This document shows positions 10,607 to 20,300 of a stretch of 64,000 nucleotides of DNA, piece by piece. The translations under genes and the position numbers were made by a program. The notes under the pieces were generated by a model. It had not been told where the DNA came from and made no database searches. It saw only the letters and a list, made by a program, of their open reading frames with translations. This DNA is from Gloeocapsa sp. PCC 7428 (lineage in GTDB: Bacteria; Cyanobacteriota; Cyanobacteriia; Cyanobacteriales; Chroococcidiopsidaceae). Every line of letters begins with the position of its first letter. Positions within the stretch are counted from its first letter, which is position 1. The stretch spans positions 3,906,001 through 3,970,000 of the forward strand of contig NC_019745.1 in assembly GCF_000317555.1 (NCBI RefSeq). The letters are read 5' to 3'.

Positions 10607-12834
10607 TGGAAGATACTCTCGATGGGACTTACGTTAAACTCGGTTTTAAGTCGAAATCCGAAAATTGTTTCAGAGAAGTTGTTGCGTTCTTGAAATGTAA
10701 AACCCAATCGCAAATTAGAGAGAAAGCGAAAATCATAGTACAACTCCAGCACATCAGGTCTATCATTCCCAGCTTGGCGACGCAGTTTATCATTCGATAA
10801 ACTTCTCCCATAAGCTAAACCGAGCCTGTCATCTGGGGAAAAAACATCCAAAAAGCTGACACCCAGACTATAAGTATCGCCTCCTAGGTCTAAATCGCGG
10901 TTTTCATAGCGACCGTAACGACCAAATATTCCCATTTTGAGATTAGGAATGTAAACTTCGGCATTGACACCGTATGATTCCTCGCGATCGGCACGCAAAA
11001 TTCCTGTTTCACTGTCACTTCTTGCTACTTGAAACGCTTCTTGGAAACCGTCTTGAGTTCCCGCATCACGCGCTGTCGCATAAGTCCCGCGAATGATCGC
11101 ATTGCCATAACGAATTCCGACTTCGGTCGCGAAACCATCGAGGGCAAAATCCCCAATCGCCCGCGCAGAAGAAAACACCGCAGCTTTAGCCTCAATGTTA
11201 TCCGTGATCGACCAGTTCACCAAAGCACCAGGACGCGAGTTAACGCCCGCACTCACCAAAGCTGGGTTTGTTTGGAACACGGAATTAAAAAACTGCGATG
11301 CTCCGTCTTTAGCAAAGCTATTGCGGTCAAAGTAGGAAGTCAAATCAAGTTGACCAATCACAAACCGCAGGTTAGGCACGTTTTCTAGCGAAGTTGCTAA
11401 ATAAAACTCATTGAGGCTTAATCCTTGAGTACGCGAATCAGCAAACGCATTGCCATCGGTTAAATCGACAGTAGCACCTACTAACACTCGTGGTGCAAGA
11501 GGATACACCGCACCTACGCGGGCGCGTGCCGAAGACTCATCGCCTTGATATGAATACACGCCTTGTAACTGTAAAGCTGAAGCGCTGACCGGTTGGCTAT
11601 CCAACGTGGGTTGTGTTGCTGGTGGTGCTGGAATTGGGTTAGCAGGTGTTTGCGGAATTGGCGCTAAATTTGGATTAGGAGCGCTCGGCGGTGTTGTATT
11701 GGGTAGTGCAGGTAATTGCGTTGTGACTGGGGCAAAGTAGGAACCAACAGGAGTAAAGGGGTTACTAGGTGTCGGTAACTGTTGCCCCATTGCTGTATTT
11801 GGATTGGCGATCGGTATACCACTTGGAGCATAGTAGGATGTCAAACTACCTTGGTTAGCCGCATTTCCTACAGTGTTCGGTTGCGGCATCACCGACGGTG
11901 GTAGGTACGGCAATTGTCCTGGCACTGCATAAGGAACCATCATGCCGTTCAAATTATTGCCTGGTGGTAGCGGCACAGCTGTACCGCCGATCGCATTCGG
12001 TTGCGGCATTACCGGCGGTGGTAAGTACGGTGCTTGTCCTACGGGTGCATAAAGAATCATCCCGTAAGGAACCATCATGCCGTTCAAATTATTGCCTGGT
12101 GGTAGCGGCACAACTGTGCCGCCGATCGCATTCGGTTGCGGCATTACTGGCGCTGGTAAGTACGGCGGTTGTCCTGGCACTGCATAGGGAACCATTCCGT
12201 AAGGAACCATCATGCCGTTCAAATTATTGCCTGGTGCTGGTGGTAGCGCATTACCACTGGTAGAATTTGGTTGCGGAATTCCAGGATTTGCAGGAACGGG
12301 TAGTGGTGCAGGCGCTGTTTGAACATAAAGCGGTTGTCCGATAACGCCATAAGGATAAGCGTTGTGACTCGGAACTTGCGGCACATAAGGTTGCTGTATG
12401 ACACCTGGGGCATTTCCAGCACCCTGCATATAAGGCTGTGGTGTCGCAACCAAAGGCGGATAATGGCTTTGACTTCTTGCTGAAAGTTCTTCCTGCCATG
12501 TTCTTGCCGGAAGCATCGATGGCGGTTGCGCAACTCCATTCGGCATAGGAGTAGGAATTGGCAAAAACTGATTGTAGTTAGGATTGACCTGCTGAGGTTG
12601 AATATCAGAGAAATTTGGTGGCGCAAGATTTTGCGTCGGTAAGCTTGGCAGTTGCGCTATCTGATATTGCGATTCAACGTGTTTACCCTGTTCTACAGAA
12701 TTGGCGCGAGCAGGTTGTATCACACTCGTTTCTAGCAGGCACGTAGCTAGTGCGCTCGTGCCTACTAAGCTGATTAACTTGAATTGATTCAAAAAGGCGA
12801 ATAAAGGACGATCAGGTACAGTTTGGCTCATCAC
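10603..12834 (-). CDS. Pro-rich outer-membrane beta-barrel protein of the cellulose locus
   Basis: A 743-aa protein with three parts. The first is an N-terminal signal-like segment. The second, about residues 60-395, is a Pro/Asn/Gln-rich low-complexity region with three near-identical 45-residue repeats (NNLNGMMVPYG core). The third, about residues 420-743, looks like an outer-membrane beta-barrel: alternating hydrophobic strands, Gly/Asn/Asp turns, YGVNAEVY and LGFTFQERNN type strands, and an aromatic C-terminal residue (Phe near the end, IESIFQ). It resembles OprB/porin-type or BcsC C-terminal barrels, but I cannot assign the exact family. It is first in the operon and overlaps the TPR gene, so the two together may replace a one-piece BcsC. 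Confidence 0.75.
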   Translation of the reverse strand: MMSQTVPDRPLFAFLNQFKLISLVGTSALATCLLETSVIQPARANSVEQGKHVESQYQIAQLPSLPTQNLAPPNFSDIQPQQVNPNYNQFLPIPTPMPNGVAQPPSMLPARTWQEELSARSQSHYPPLVATPQPYMQGAGNAPGVIQQPYVPQVPSHNAYPYGVIGQPLYVQTAPAPLPVPANPGIPQPNSTSGNALPPAPGNNLNGMMVPYGMVPYAVPGQPPYLPAPVMPQPNAIGGTVVPLPPGNNLNGMMVPYGMILYAPVGQAPYLPPPVMPQPNAIGGTAVPLPPGNNLNGMMVPYAVPGQLPYLPPSVMPQPNTVGNAANQGSLTSYYAPSGIPIANPNTAMGQQLPTPSNPFTPVGSYFAPVTTQLPALPNTTPPSAPNPNLAPIPQTPANPIPAPPATQPTLDSQPVSASALQLQGVYSYQGDESSARARVGAVYPLAPRVLVGATVDLTDGNAFADSRTQGLSLNEFYLATSLENVPNLRFVIGQLDLTSYFDRNSFAKDGASQFFNSVFQTNPALVSAGVNSRPGALVNWSITDNIEAKAAVFSSARAIGDFALDGFATEVGIRYGNAIIRGTYATARDAGTQDGFQEAFQVARSDSETGILRADREESYGVNAEVYIPNLKMGIFGRYGRYENRDLDLGGDTYSLGVSFLDVFSPDDRLGLAYGRSLSNDKLRRQAGNDRPDVLELYYDFRFLSNLRLGFTFQERNNFSETIFGFRLKTEFNVSPIESIFQ
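11931..12237 (-). repeat. 135-bp tandem repeats inside the barrel gene
   Basis: The block beginning AAGGAACCATCATGCCG on the plus strand occurs at 11931, 12066 and 12201, an exact period of 135 bp or 45 codons. About 36 bp of each block are identical and the intervening sequence is diverged. A further degenerate unit flanks them near 11880. The period keeps frame, so repeat number could change without breaking the protein. Confidence 0.9.
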
Positions 12835-13143
12835 ACCCTGGTTATGTGGCTGATTAATTCTTCAGAGGCAGACTGACGCCACTTTAACAAACCTTATTTC
12901 GATCGACGAGATCTAGTGAGTCTATATTTTCGCTTAAAAAGTTTTAGCCAATGGCTAGTAACCGTAGATTTGGCGGGATGAGCGCCCTAATGAAGGTAAA
13001 TAAAACTACTAAATTAGTTCACCAAAGTTTCATAAAAATTCTTTGTGAAGGTCTCTTGTTGAACTGAAAAAGCAAGATTATCCTGGAACAGTAGTTTTCT
13101 GACTTTTGAAGCACAAACGGTGCCTACTGGTATCTAATATTTT
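12835..13143. promoter_or_regulatory. Divergent intergenic region between the barrel operon and the lipoprotein gene
   Basis: The 309 bp lie between two genes transcribed away from each other, so the region must contain promoters in both directions. It is AT-rich with no ORF of note. I see no confident operator or riboswitch. Confidence 0.4.
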
Positions 13144-13209
13144 TTGCCTCATTTTGAAATTTTTGACCAGAATACTGAAAAATTAATGTTTATTTGTGGC
13201 GATCGCGCT

Positions 13210-13956
13210 ATGTTTACCCATTTATATCAATTTATTTTACAAAAAATTAAAATCTTCCCTCGGATGACAGCTTACGGTTTACTACTGCTGTTGTGTGTCA
13301 GCTGCTCGCAACGTTCATCATCACCAAATGTAGAACTCAACATCAACGAGGTGAAAGCGACAAGTCGTCCTGGAGTTTACAATGTTGCAGGTAGCACCAA
13401 TTTACCTGATGATAGTCAAATTGTCGTCACAGCAGTGCGTTACCTACGTTCCGCACAAGAGCGATCGCTCAATCCTAACTCGTCTACTAATACATACTCA
13501 ATCTTGGCGCGGCAAAGTGTGCCAGTATCTGCTGGAAAATGGCAAACTACGCTTAGCTTTTGGCAAGTTGCACCAGATGGGCGCTTCCAAGAAGCTTGGC
13601 AGATGGAAGCCACATTGCAAAACTCATTACAACCAGCAACAACGGTTAGTTTTATTGCTACTTACAAACCTTCAAGCCAGTTAACAGCAACACAACAGCA
13701 AATTCCAGAATTACAAGGGAGACTAGTTCGCTTTAGTAATGATGGAGAAGAGTATGTACAAGCAAGTCAAACTTTACCAATTGCTTTGGCTTCTGGAAAA
13801 ACAACTCCTCCAAGTATTCAGCCAGAAGATATCAATGGTGGTTGGGGAAATCGCGCAGAACTTAGAGTCAATAATCCTAGTAGTACTACACGTCCAAAAG
13901 TAATTAGAACAATTCAATCAAATGCGCCACTTTCTAGGTCTGAATATTTACGTTAA
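13210..13956 (+). CDS. Predicted lipoprotein of unknown function next to the cellulose genes
   Basis: I do not recognise the family. The N-terminus encodes a short basic segment, a hydrophobic stretch (AYGLLLLLCVSC) and a lipobox-like LCVSC, so a lipid-anchored periplasmic protein is likely. The mature part (about 200 aa) is beta-rich, with a fold suggestive of an immunoglobulin-like domain (VYNVAGSTNLPDDSQIVVTA) and a polar C-terminus. Candidate starts in this frame are TTG 13144, ATG 13186, ATG 13210 and ATG 13264. The ATG at 13210 leaves a usual n-region before the signal, and 13264 gives the shortest normal signal peptide. It is divergent from the cellulose export operon, so a role in the same envelope process is possible but unproven. 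Confidence 0.6.
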   Translation: MFTHLYQFILQKIKIFPRMTAYGLLLLLCVSCSQRSSSPNVELNINEVKATSRPGVYNVAGSTNLPDDSQIVVTAVRYLRSAQERSLNPNSSTNTYSILARQSVPVSAGKWQTTLSFWQVAPDGRFQEAWQMEATLQNSLQPATTVSFIATYKPSSQLTATQQQIPELQGRLVRFSNDGEEYVQASQTLPIALASGKTTPPSIQPEDINGGWGNRAELRVNNPSSTTRPKVIRTIQSNAPLSRSEYLR

Positions 13957-14084
13957 TTATAATCATAGTCAACATTAGGATATTATAGAAGCTTGTATTG
14001 ACTTGTCTGAGCGTAGTTTAACCCTGACCCCTGACTCCTGCTATAAATATCTTTTCTAGGAAGTTAAAAGACTATGTGAGTTTG

Positions 14085-14115
14085 ACACATAAAAAAAGAC
14101 GCCTTGTTGACGTCA
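14085..14115 (-). terminator. Possible weak terminator for the 14250-14969 gene
   Basis: Read on the minus strand, GACGT and GCGTC form a 5-bp stem (one G-T pair) followed directly by seven T residues. The stem is short, so confidence is modest. Confidence 0.4.
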
Positions 14116-14249
14116 ATAATTATTGAGTTTGTTTTCTAATTAAGATTTAAAAAATCTCAGGTACTTAAAGCATTCTGTCTCTTACGTATGACTATCTATT
14201 AATTAGTAATGAGTAACAAACGTAGAAGAAATAGATAATCATTTTGACT

Positions 14250-14969
14250 CTATTTGACTGAAGCATTCGTTTGTAACGCTTTGTGTAAAGTTTCCATTTG
14301 AGCCATGATTTGCTGTAATTGCTCTTGCAGTTCCTCAACTGGCGATGCTTCAGGTGCAGGGGCTAATTCAGAAGCTTGTGAATTAGGCTGCTTTTGAGTA
14401 GAAGTTGCTTGCGTGTATGCTAGATATGTTTGTGCTAGAGCAAACTGTGCAGTAGCTGATTGAACTGTTGAAATAGGCGCTTCTTTTGGTTCTTCTGTAA
14501 TGACAATGAAAGGTTCGATAGCTGCTACTGGCTGCGATGAATGCTGTGGTGAAGTTGTTGTATTTTCTGAAGCAGGGTTGGATATTTCACTGTCTAAGAA
14601 TGAATCTAATCCGAAATTTGCTAAACGAGATTCAGACAGTTTGAGTTCTTTTAATAATTCTTCTTTTTCTTGTAAATGTTGTTGTAATCCAGATAACTGC
14701 TGCTCTACTTGCGCTGATTTACGCGAAGATTGTTGCCAGCCTGCAACTGCAACACTTGCAAGTCCTGTTCCTAAACTTAGTAAGCTTGCTAAGCCAAGAT
14801 AAGGAGTAGCAATATCTCTAAGTTGACCGTGAAAAACTGGTTCTTCTTGTAACTGAATTTCTACAGGTTTAGAACCTAGTAAAGCTAAAGGTAAAGTTAG
14901 TGTAGCAAAAACTCCAGCAGAAAGAAGTACAGGAGGCAAAACAAATTTTTTGAAGATAGATGCAGTCAT
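14250..14969 (-). CDS. Membrane-anchored coiled-coil protein of unknown function
   Basis: A 239-aa protein with two hydrophobic segments, about residues 9-30 (VLPPVLLSAGVFATLTLPLALL) and 55-75 (YLGLASLLSLGTGLASVAVAG). A heptad-rich stretch follows (about 80-115, QLSGLQQHLQEKEELLKELK), then a Ser/Thr/Ala/Pro-rich linker and a second short coiled coil at the C-terminus (EELQEQLQQIMAQMETL). No enzymatic motif is visible. Proteins with this layout are frequent hypothetical proteins in cyanobacteria. It lies between the cellulose-locus lipoprotein and the GH5 gene but on the opposite strand, so a functional link is not shown. Confidence 0.65.
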   Translation of the reverse strand: MTASIFKKFVLPPVLLSAGVFATLTLPLALLGSKPVEIQLQEEPVFHGQLRDIATPYLGLASLLSLGTGLASVAVAGWQQSSRKSAQVEQQLSGLQQHLQEKEELLKELKLSESRLANFGLDSFLDSEISNPASENTTTSPQHSSQPVAAIEPFIVITEEPKEAPISTVQSATAQFALAQTYLAYTQATSTQKQPNSQASELAPAPEASPVEELQEQLQQIMAQMETLHKALQTNASVK

Positions 14970-15551
14970 GTTTAATACTTGTGAGTGATGTTGTTAGGAA
15001 ATAAGAAAAGGGAAGAATATTTTGAAAACTAAAGTAAATACTAGGCTTTAATTCAACGATTATTATTTGTCAATATTTAGTAATAGGATACTAACAAAAT
15101 TCATTTTTATCTGTGCTGTTTAATCGGCTCGTTGTTTTCTATACCAAGTTTAACTTTGGTAGCGCAATTGTCTGTATAGAAAAAGTAAAGTTACGTGGAA
15201 GTACTTAAATCTGTTGTAAGGATTTTCAGTGGAGTGAGTCAAGCAATGTTGTACTAAATCGTTGTAATTACTTATGCTGCAACGATTTGAAGTGAGATAG
15301 AAAGATAATAGTATGCGATCGCGCTCGAAGCGATCGAGGCACTTTTTGATACTCAAGCCTATCATACTCAATAGAAAGCCTGACGCATAAGTTGGCGGCT
15401 CATAAACTTCACTTAAATAACGCAATCACTGTTGCAAAGGCTGTGTTAGGTACTTTTCTCACAACCACTCCAAGGATATTCCTGACTTCAAGGAGAATAT
15501 TGAACTTCATGCTGAACGGAACTGTAACTAATTTGCTGCATATATATAAGT
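14970..15551. other. 582-bp gap with a nested palindrome
   Basis: There is no convincing gene; a 91-codon minus-strand ORF at 15150-15425 has no family features and covers the palindrome. The gap holds the promoter regions of the two divergent neighbours (14969 minus and 15552 plus) and the nested inverted repeat described separately. Confidence 0.4.
15135..15183. repeat. Nested inverted repeat
   Basis: TTTTCTATAC (15135-15144) and GTATAGAAAA (15174-15183) are a perfect 10-bp inverted repeat. Inside it CCAAGTTTAACTTTGG (15145-15160) is itself a hairpin. The shape recalls small palindromic mobile repeats. Confidence 0.6.
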
Positions 15552-17255
15552 ATGACTAAACCTTTTTTAGTTCATTTGACTCGTTTACCAAGTTTACTAG
15601 TATTTATACTGAATGAATTAGTTCAATTTTTACTCTCAAGTGCTTATTTGTTTAACGTAAGTCATCGCTGGCACTTTCTGTGGGGGGAGAAGTATTACCA
15701 ACGCCGTAGCAAGATAACATTTGTACAGTTGCTATGTTTATTCGTCTTAACGACGACAACTGTATTGACAATTCCTGCGCTATGGCAAGAAACACGAGCA
15801 ATAACTCGCGCATATACAACAATACAGCTTCCTTTGTCTACTCAAGGCTCAAAAATTATTGATACCAAAGGAAATCAAGTTTTACTCAGGGGTGTAAATT
15901 GGTTTGGAATTGAAACCGAGATACATGTACCGCATGGCTTATGGCTACGCGATTATCAGGAAATGCTAGCTCAAATCAAGCACCTAGGATATAACACGAT
16001 TCGCTTACCTTACTCCGTACAATCACTGAGGAGTACAACTATCAGTGGAATCGACTACAAAAGAGGTGCTAATCAAGAACTTGAAAGGAAAACGCCCCTA
16101 GAAGTGATGGACTGCATCATTCAAGAAGCACAGCGTCAAGGCTTGTTCATTTTATTAGACAGTCATCGGTTGAATGATCGGCGAATTCCTGAATTATGGT
16201 ACGGCGATGGATTTACGGAGCAAGACTGGATTGATACATGGAAAATGCTAGCTGTTCGTTATCAAAATCAAGCTAATGTCATTGGTGCCGATTTAAAAAA
16301 TGAACCTCACGGTCGTGCAAGTTGGGGAACTAACGATTTAGCAACTGATTGGCGACTTGCTGCGGAACGTGCAGGTAATGCGATTCTTGCGATCAATCCT
16401 AACTGGTTAATTGTAGTCGAAGGTGTCGAGAACAATGTTCCAGGACAACGATTATCAGGACATTGGCAAGGAGGTAATCTTGAAGGTGTGCGACGTTATC
16501 CGGTGCGGTTGTCGCGTCCTCGTCAATTAGTCTATTCTCCGCATGAATACGGTCCTGGAGTTTACAATCAGCCTTGGTTTAGGGAGCAAACTTTTCCTAA
16601 TAATCTCTACCATCGTTGGGAAACTGGGTTTAATTACATTGCTACGCAAAATATCGCTCCAATTTTAGTTGGGGAGTTTGGCGGTCGTTATGTCGATAAT
16701 TTATCTAAAGAAGGTATTTGGCAGCAGCAATTTGTGAAGTACATTCAAAAAAATCATCTCAGCTTTACCTACTGGAGTTGGAATCCTAATAGTGAAGATA
16801 CAGGCGGGATTCTGCAAGATGATTGGCAAAGTATTAATGTACCCAAACAAAATTTGTTAAGTCGGCTATTAGACAATATTCCTTTTGCTCCAGCCATAGC
16901 AAGCGACGCGATCGCATCCAAAAATCCGATTCAAATTCCTCCTCACAAGCTCAAAGTGACAACTCAATTACAATCTGATTGGCAAACAGGGTTTTGTGTG
17001 AGTTTACAAGTCGCTAATCAAAGCAGTACTTTGATAAACGATTGGCAAGTTAGTTTCCAAATGCACGACGCAACGATTAACAATATTTGGAACGCGACAT
17101 TCAAAAAGCAGCGCCATAAGCGATCGCATTACATCCTCTCTCCAGAAGATTGGGTAAAAAATATTGCGCCAAATCAAGTGAGAGATCTTGGTTTTTGTGC
17201 AACTAAGCAAGGTGCAAACTATCACCCCCAGCAGGTATCTGTTTCTAGCCGATAG
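15552..17255 (+). CDS. GH5 glycoside hydrolase with C-terminal CBM2-like cellulose-binding module
   Basis: A 567-aa putative endo-beta-glucanase. An N-terminal hydrophobic segment (about residues 55-75) suggests membrane anchoring or an uncleaved signal. The GH5 domain (about 95-420) shows the acid/base Glu in LKNEP (about 251), His in HEYGPG (about 331) and the nucleophile Glu in VGEFGG (about 375). The last 100 residues resemble CBM2: a Cys pair near each end, NDWQVSF and NIWNATF, and Trp positions that stack on cellulose. Next to a cellulose synthesis operon it could trim or remodel the cell's own cellulose; use of external cellulose is the alternative. A strong terminator follows. The start at 15552 is the first ATG of the frame. 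Confidence 0.9.
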   Translation: MTKPFLVHLTRLPSLLVFILNELVQFLLSSAYLFNVSHRWHFLWGEKYYQRRSKITFVQLLCLFVLTTTTVLTIPALWQETRAITRAYTTIQLPLSTQGSKIIDTKGNQVLLRGVNWFGIETEIHVPHGLWLRDYQEMLAQIKHLGYNTIRLPYSVQSLRSTTISGIDYKRGANQELERKTPLEVMDCIIQEAQRQGLFILLDSHRLNDRRIPELWYGDGFTEQDWIDTWKMLAVRYQNQANVIGADLKNEPHGRASWGTNDLATDWRLAAERAGNAILAINPNWLIVVEGVENNVPGQRLSGHWQGGNLEGVRRYPVRLSRPRQLVYSPHEYGPGVYNQPWFREQTFPNNLYHRWETGFNYIATQNIAPILVGEFGGRYVDNLSKEGIWQQQFVKYIQKNHLSFTYWSWNPNSEDTGGILQDDWQSINVPKQNLLSRLLDNIPFAPAIASDAIASKNPIQIPPHKLKVTTQLQSDWQTGFCVSLQVANQSSTLINDWQVSFQMHDATINNIWNATFKKQRHKRSHYILSPEDWVKNIAPNQVRDLGFCATKQGANYHPQQVSVSSR

Positions 17256-17281
17256 ATAAGCTTTATTTCTTTCATTAAGAA

Positions 17282-17317
17282 ACCCTCTAAACCAAAATAG
17301 GCTTAGAGGGTCTTTTT
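17282..17317 (+). terminator. Intrinsic terminator between GH5 and rpoC2 (bidirectional)
   Basis: CCCTCTAA (17283-17290) and TTAGAGGG (17303-17310) form an 8-bp stem with a 12-nt loop, followed by TCTTTTT on the plus strand. On the minus strand the hairpin is followed by a TT-rich run as well, so it can serve the convergent rpoC2 end. Confidence 0.85.
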
Positions 17318-17356
17318 ATCTCAGTTCGAGATTAGCTGATGAGAAGTTGTTATCGC

Positions 17357-20300
17357 TTAGATGTCGTCATCATCATCTTCTTCGTAATCATCCTCGTCTT
17401 CATCCTCTTCTACTTCAAAGTCCTCGATTGCATCACTAATCATCAAGTCCTCATCATCATCTTGGATAAAGGAGTTACGATCAAAGCTGAAGCTATCTCC
17501 CAAACCGCCGTCCAAGTTGTAAGCGCGAGCCGTACGGTCATCAAGCACAACATCGAGCGAATCTTCGCCATCGTCAAAGACACTTCCTGAATCAAGCGAG
17601 AGATCTTCACTCATCGGACTTGTTAATTCCTCGTAGGCATTAAAGCCTGTTCCAGCAGGAATTAATCGTCCAATAATCACGTTTTCTTTCAAACCGCGCA
17701 ACCAGTCTGATTTTCCTTCAATTGCGGCTTCAGTGAGGACTCGCGTCGTTTCTTGGAAGGACGCGGCTGAAATAAAGCTGTCGGTATTGAGCGATGCCTT
17801 AGTAATACCGAGGAGCATTGGCGTATATTGCGCTTTAGCACCTCCAGTAATACTCATTGCTTCATTGACTTGCTCAATCTGCCGCAGTTCAACTAACTCA
17901 CCAGGAAGCATCGTGGTATCACCACCATCATCAACGCGGACTTTAGAGGTCATTTGTCGCACGATGACTTCGATATGCTTGTCAGCAATATCAATTCCTT
18001 GCGATTGGTAAACGGTCTGTACTTCGTTCACTAAGAAGGTTTGTACTTGCTGCAATGCTTCTAAAGCATCTGCATAAGCACCTTGCTGCGTGCCATACTC
18101 GAAGAAAATTTCGAGAATCTCGTGCGGATTTGCCGGCCCTTCGGTGAGGGGCATTCCGACTTCTACACTTGCGCCATCAGGTACGACAGCATTCTGCCCA
18201 GGTCCAATTGGATATTCGGTAACAGCGCCAGAATCTTCGACAACTCGAATTGCGACTGTTTCATCCTCCAACCTGCCAACTTCGACCGTTCCAGGTCTAC
18301 GAGCAAGAACGCAGGCTTCCTTAGGCTTACGGGCTTCCAAGAGTTCTTCAATTCTCGGTAAACCTTGAATGATGTCTCCAGTCTTAGCCCGCTCGAATAC
18401 GAGTAGCACTAAGTTATCACCACGTTGAACTAAGCCGCCATCCTCAACTTGTAGTACCGCACCTGGTGAAACGCGATAAGGACGCGCAATGCGCAAAACG
18501 ACTTCGTAATTGTTACTAGCTAAAGCAGTATCGGCAGCACCTTGACTTGCCGTCATCGGGCTTTTAACTTCCAGTACTTGACCGGACTCTTGCAGAACGA
18601 TTCCTGGAGCGATTTCGCGACCAGCAATGAGTAAGTCACCGACTTTGACATGAGGTTTCTCTTTCGTTGTTACCGTAAGTTGATCCGTAGATCGAACAAC
18701 TAAGATCCGCCGAATTGCTTCTGCTCCCTCGCGGATACCGCGAATTTCTCCTGCTTCTTTACACTGAATCTCAGTACGGGCTACAACAGCACCAGCTTCG
18801 ATGGTTTGTCCATCTTCGACAAGGAGCCTCGTTTGCGTACTACCTTGAGTCGCATCCGCCGCAATATCACGACGAATCACTAACGATTCGAGAATCACTA
18901 GCTGCAAGCGTTGAACATTAGGATCTTCCTCATCCGGAACTAACTCGATGTCAGCCAGCATGGGCGAACCTGTGTGTTCAGGTGACTGCATTTGCTCAAT
19001 TTCTAATACCAATTGAGTCCGTAGCAGTTCTACTCCTTCGACCGATCTGACCCGCTCTGAGTCTTTGTAGGGAACGCGTTGCACGGCTCGCAGCGTAATT
19101 GAGCGACCTATGCCTGCACTCGATTGCGTGCTTGGCACTGAAGGTTCATCAGGTACTGCAAATTCAGTGACTGGGCGCAGTAATAACGCCGGTCCCTCTG
19201 GTGATTCGACATACTCGATGTAACGCAAATCAGAGAGTGTATGACCTGGTAAAATCTCCTCGCCTGGTTGACCAAACGTGCCATCGCGATTCATCACTGC
19301 TTCAGGATCGTCTACCATCAGCAGTTCGCCAGGTTTCACAACTAGCTCGCGCAAGATGTCGTTTTTCTGAGTGACTTCGACTACACCATTGTTTTGGCAG
19401 AAGATATCCTTAACAACTTCGGTGCCAGCTTCAACGTATTGAGCATCTTCCACCATCAAGAGCGAGATATCTTTGTTGACTTCGTGAGTTTCCTCAGGAA
19501 TCCACAAGATTGTTCCGCCTTGAACAATTTCGTAGCCTTGCTTGGCTTTACCTTTTTTCGCGAGTTCAATGCCAGAATACTTAATCAAGCCACCAGTCGT
19601 GGTGCGATATTCATCAGAAATTAATTCTGCGACGACTTGATTATTTTGCACTTTTGTGCCTGGAGTCGCGAGCAGCGAGAACATTTGGTTATTGTTGGTT
19701 TCGATCAGATATTGATCGCGACCTTGACTGTGTTCTACACGGACTTTAGCAGTGTCTAGCACGACTGAGGCAGTGATAATTTCGATTTCTCGTCCACCTT
19801 TGCCGTTGTTGACACTGGTTGTAGGTATGCGAACAGTACCACCATAGACTGTATTTAGCCGTGTTTCTGCCAGGACGCTGTTTGCTTCTACCTGAGTACC
19901 ATTAACAACCGATGGTTCTGCACCAGGAGGTAAGTTATATACTTCTCCAGATAAGATCCAGATCAAGCCACCGCGTGCGGCGGTAGTTGTTGTATTACCC
20001 TGGCGGTCGGTTTTTTCTTCAGGTACGACGTCAGCAAATTTAACTTCACCTGCTAAGTCTGAAGCAACGTCTTTGGTCGCTTTTTCAGTATGTGCGCGAG
20101 TGTTACGACCGCCGATCGCAACTTCGGCTAAAAGTTCGCCAACTTTTACAGCTTGACCGTCGGTGATATACAGCGTCGAGCCTTGCGTTACTGGAATCGT
20201 GACTTTCTCGCCAGAAGTTGCCTCAACCGTTAATGAACCATTGGCTTCGACAATCAATGCGTCTTCACCATGACGCGTACGGAAGGGTCGAGTCCGCAAG

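Noticed and set aside
15150-15425. 91-codon minus-strand ORF upstream of the GH5 gene
   Set aside because: It has no family features and overlaps a nested palindrome; it is probably chance.
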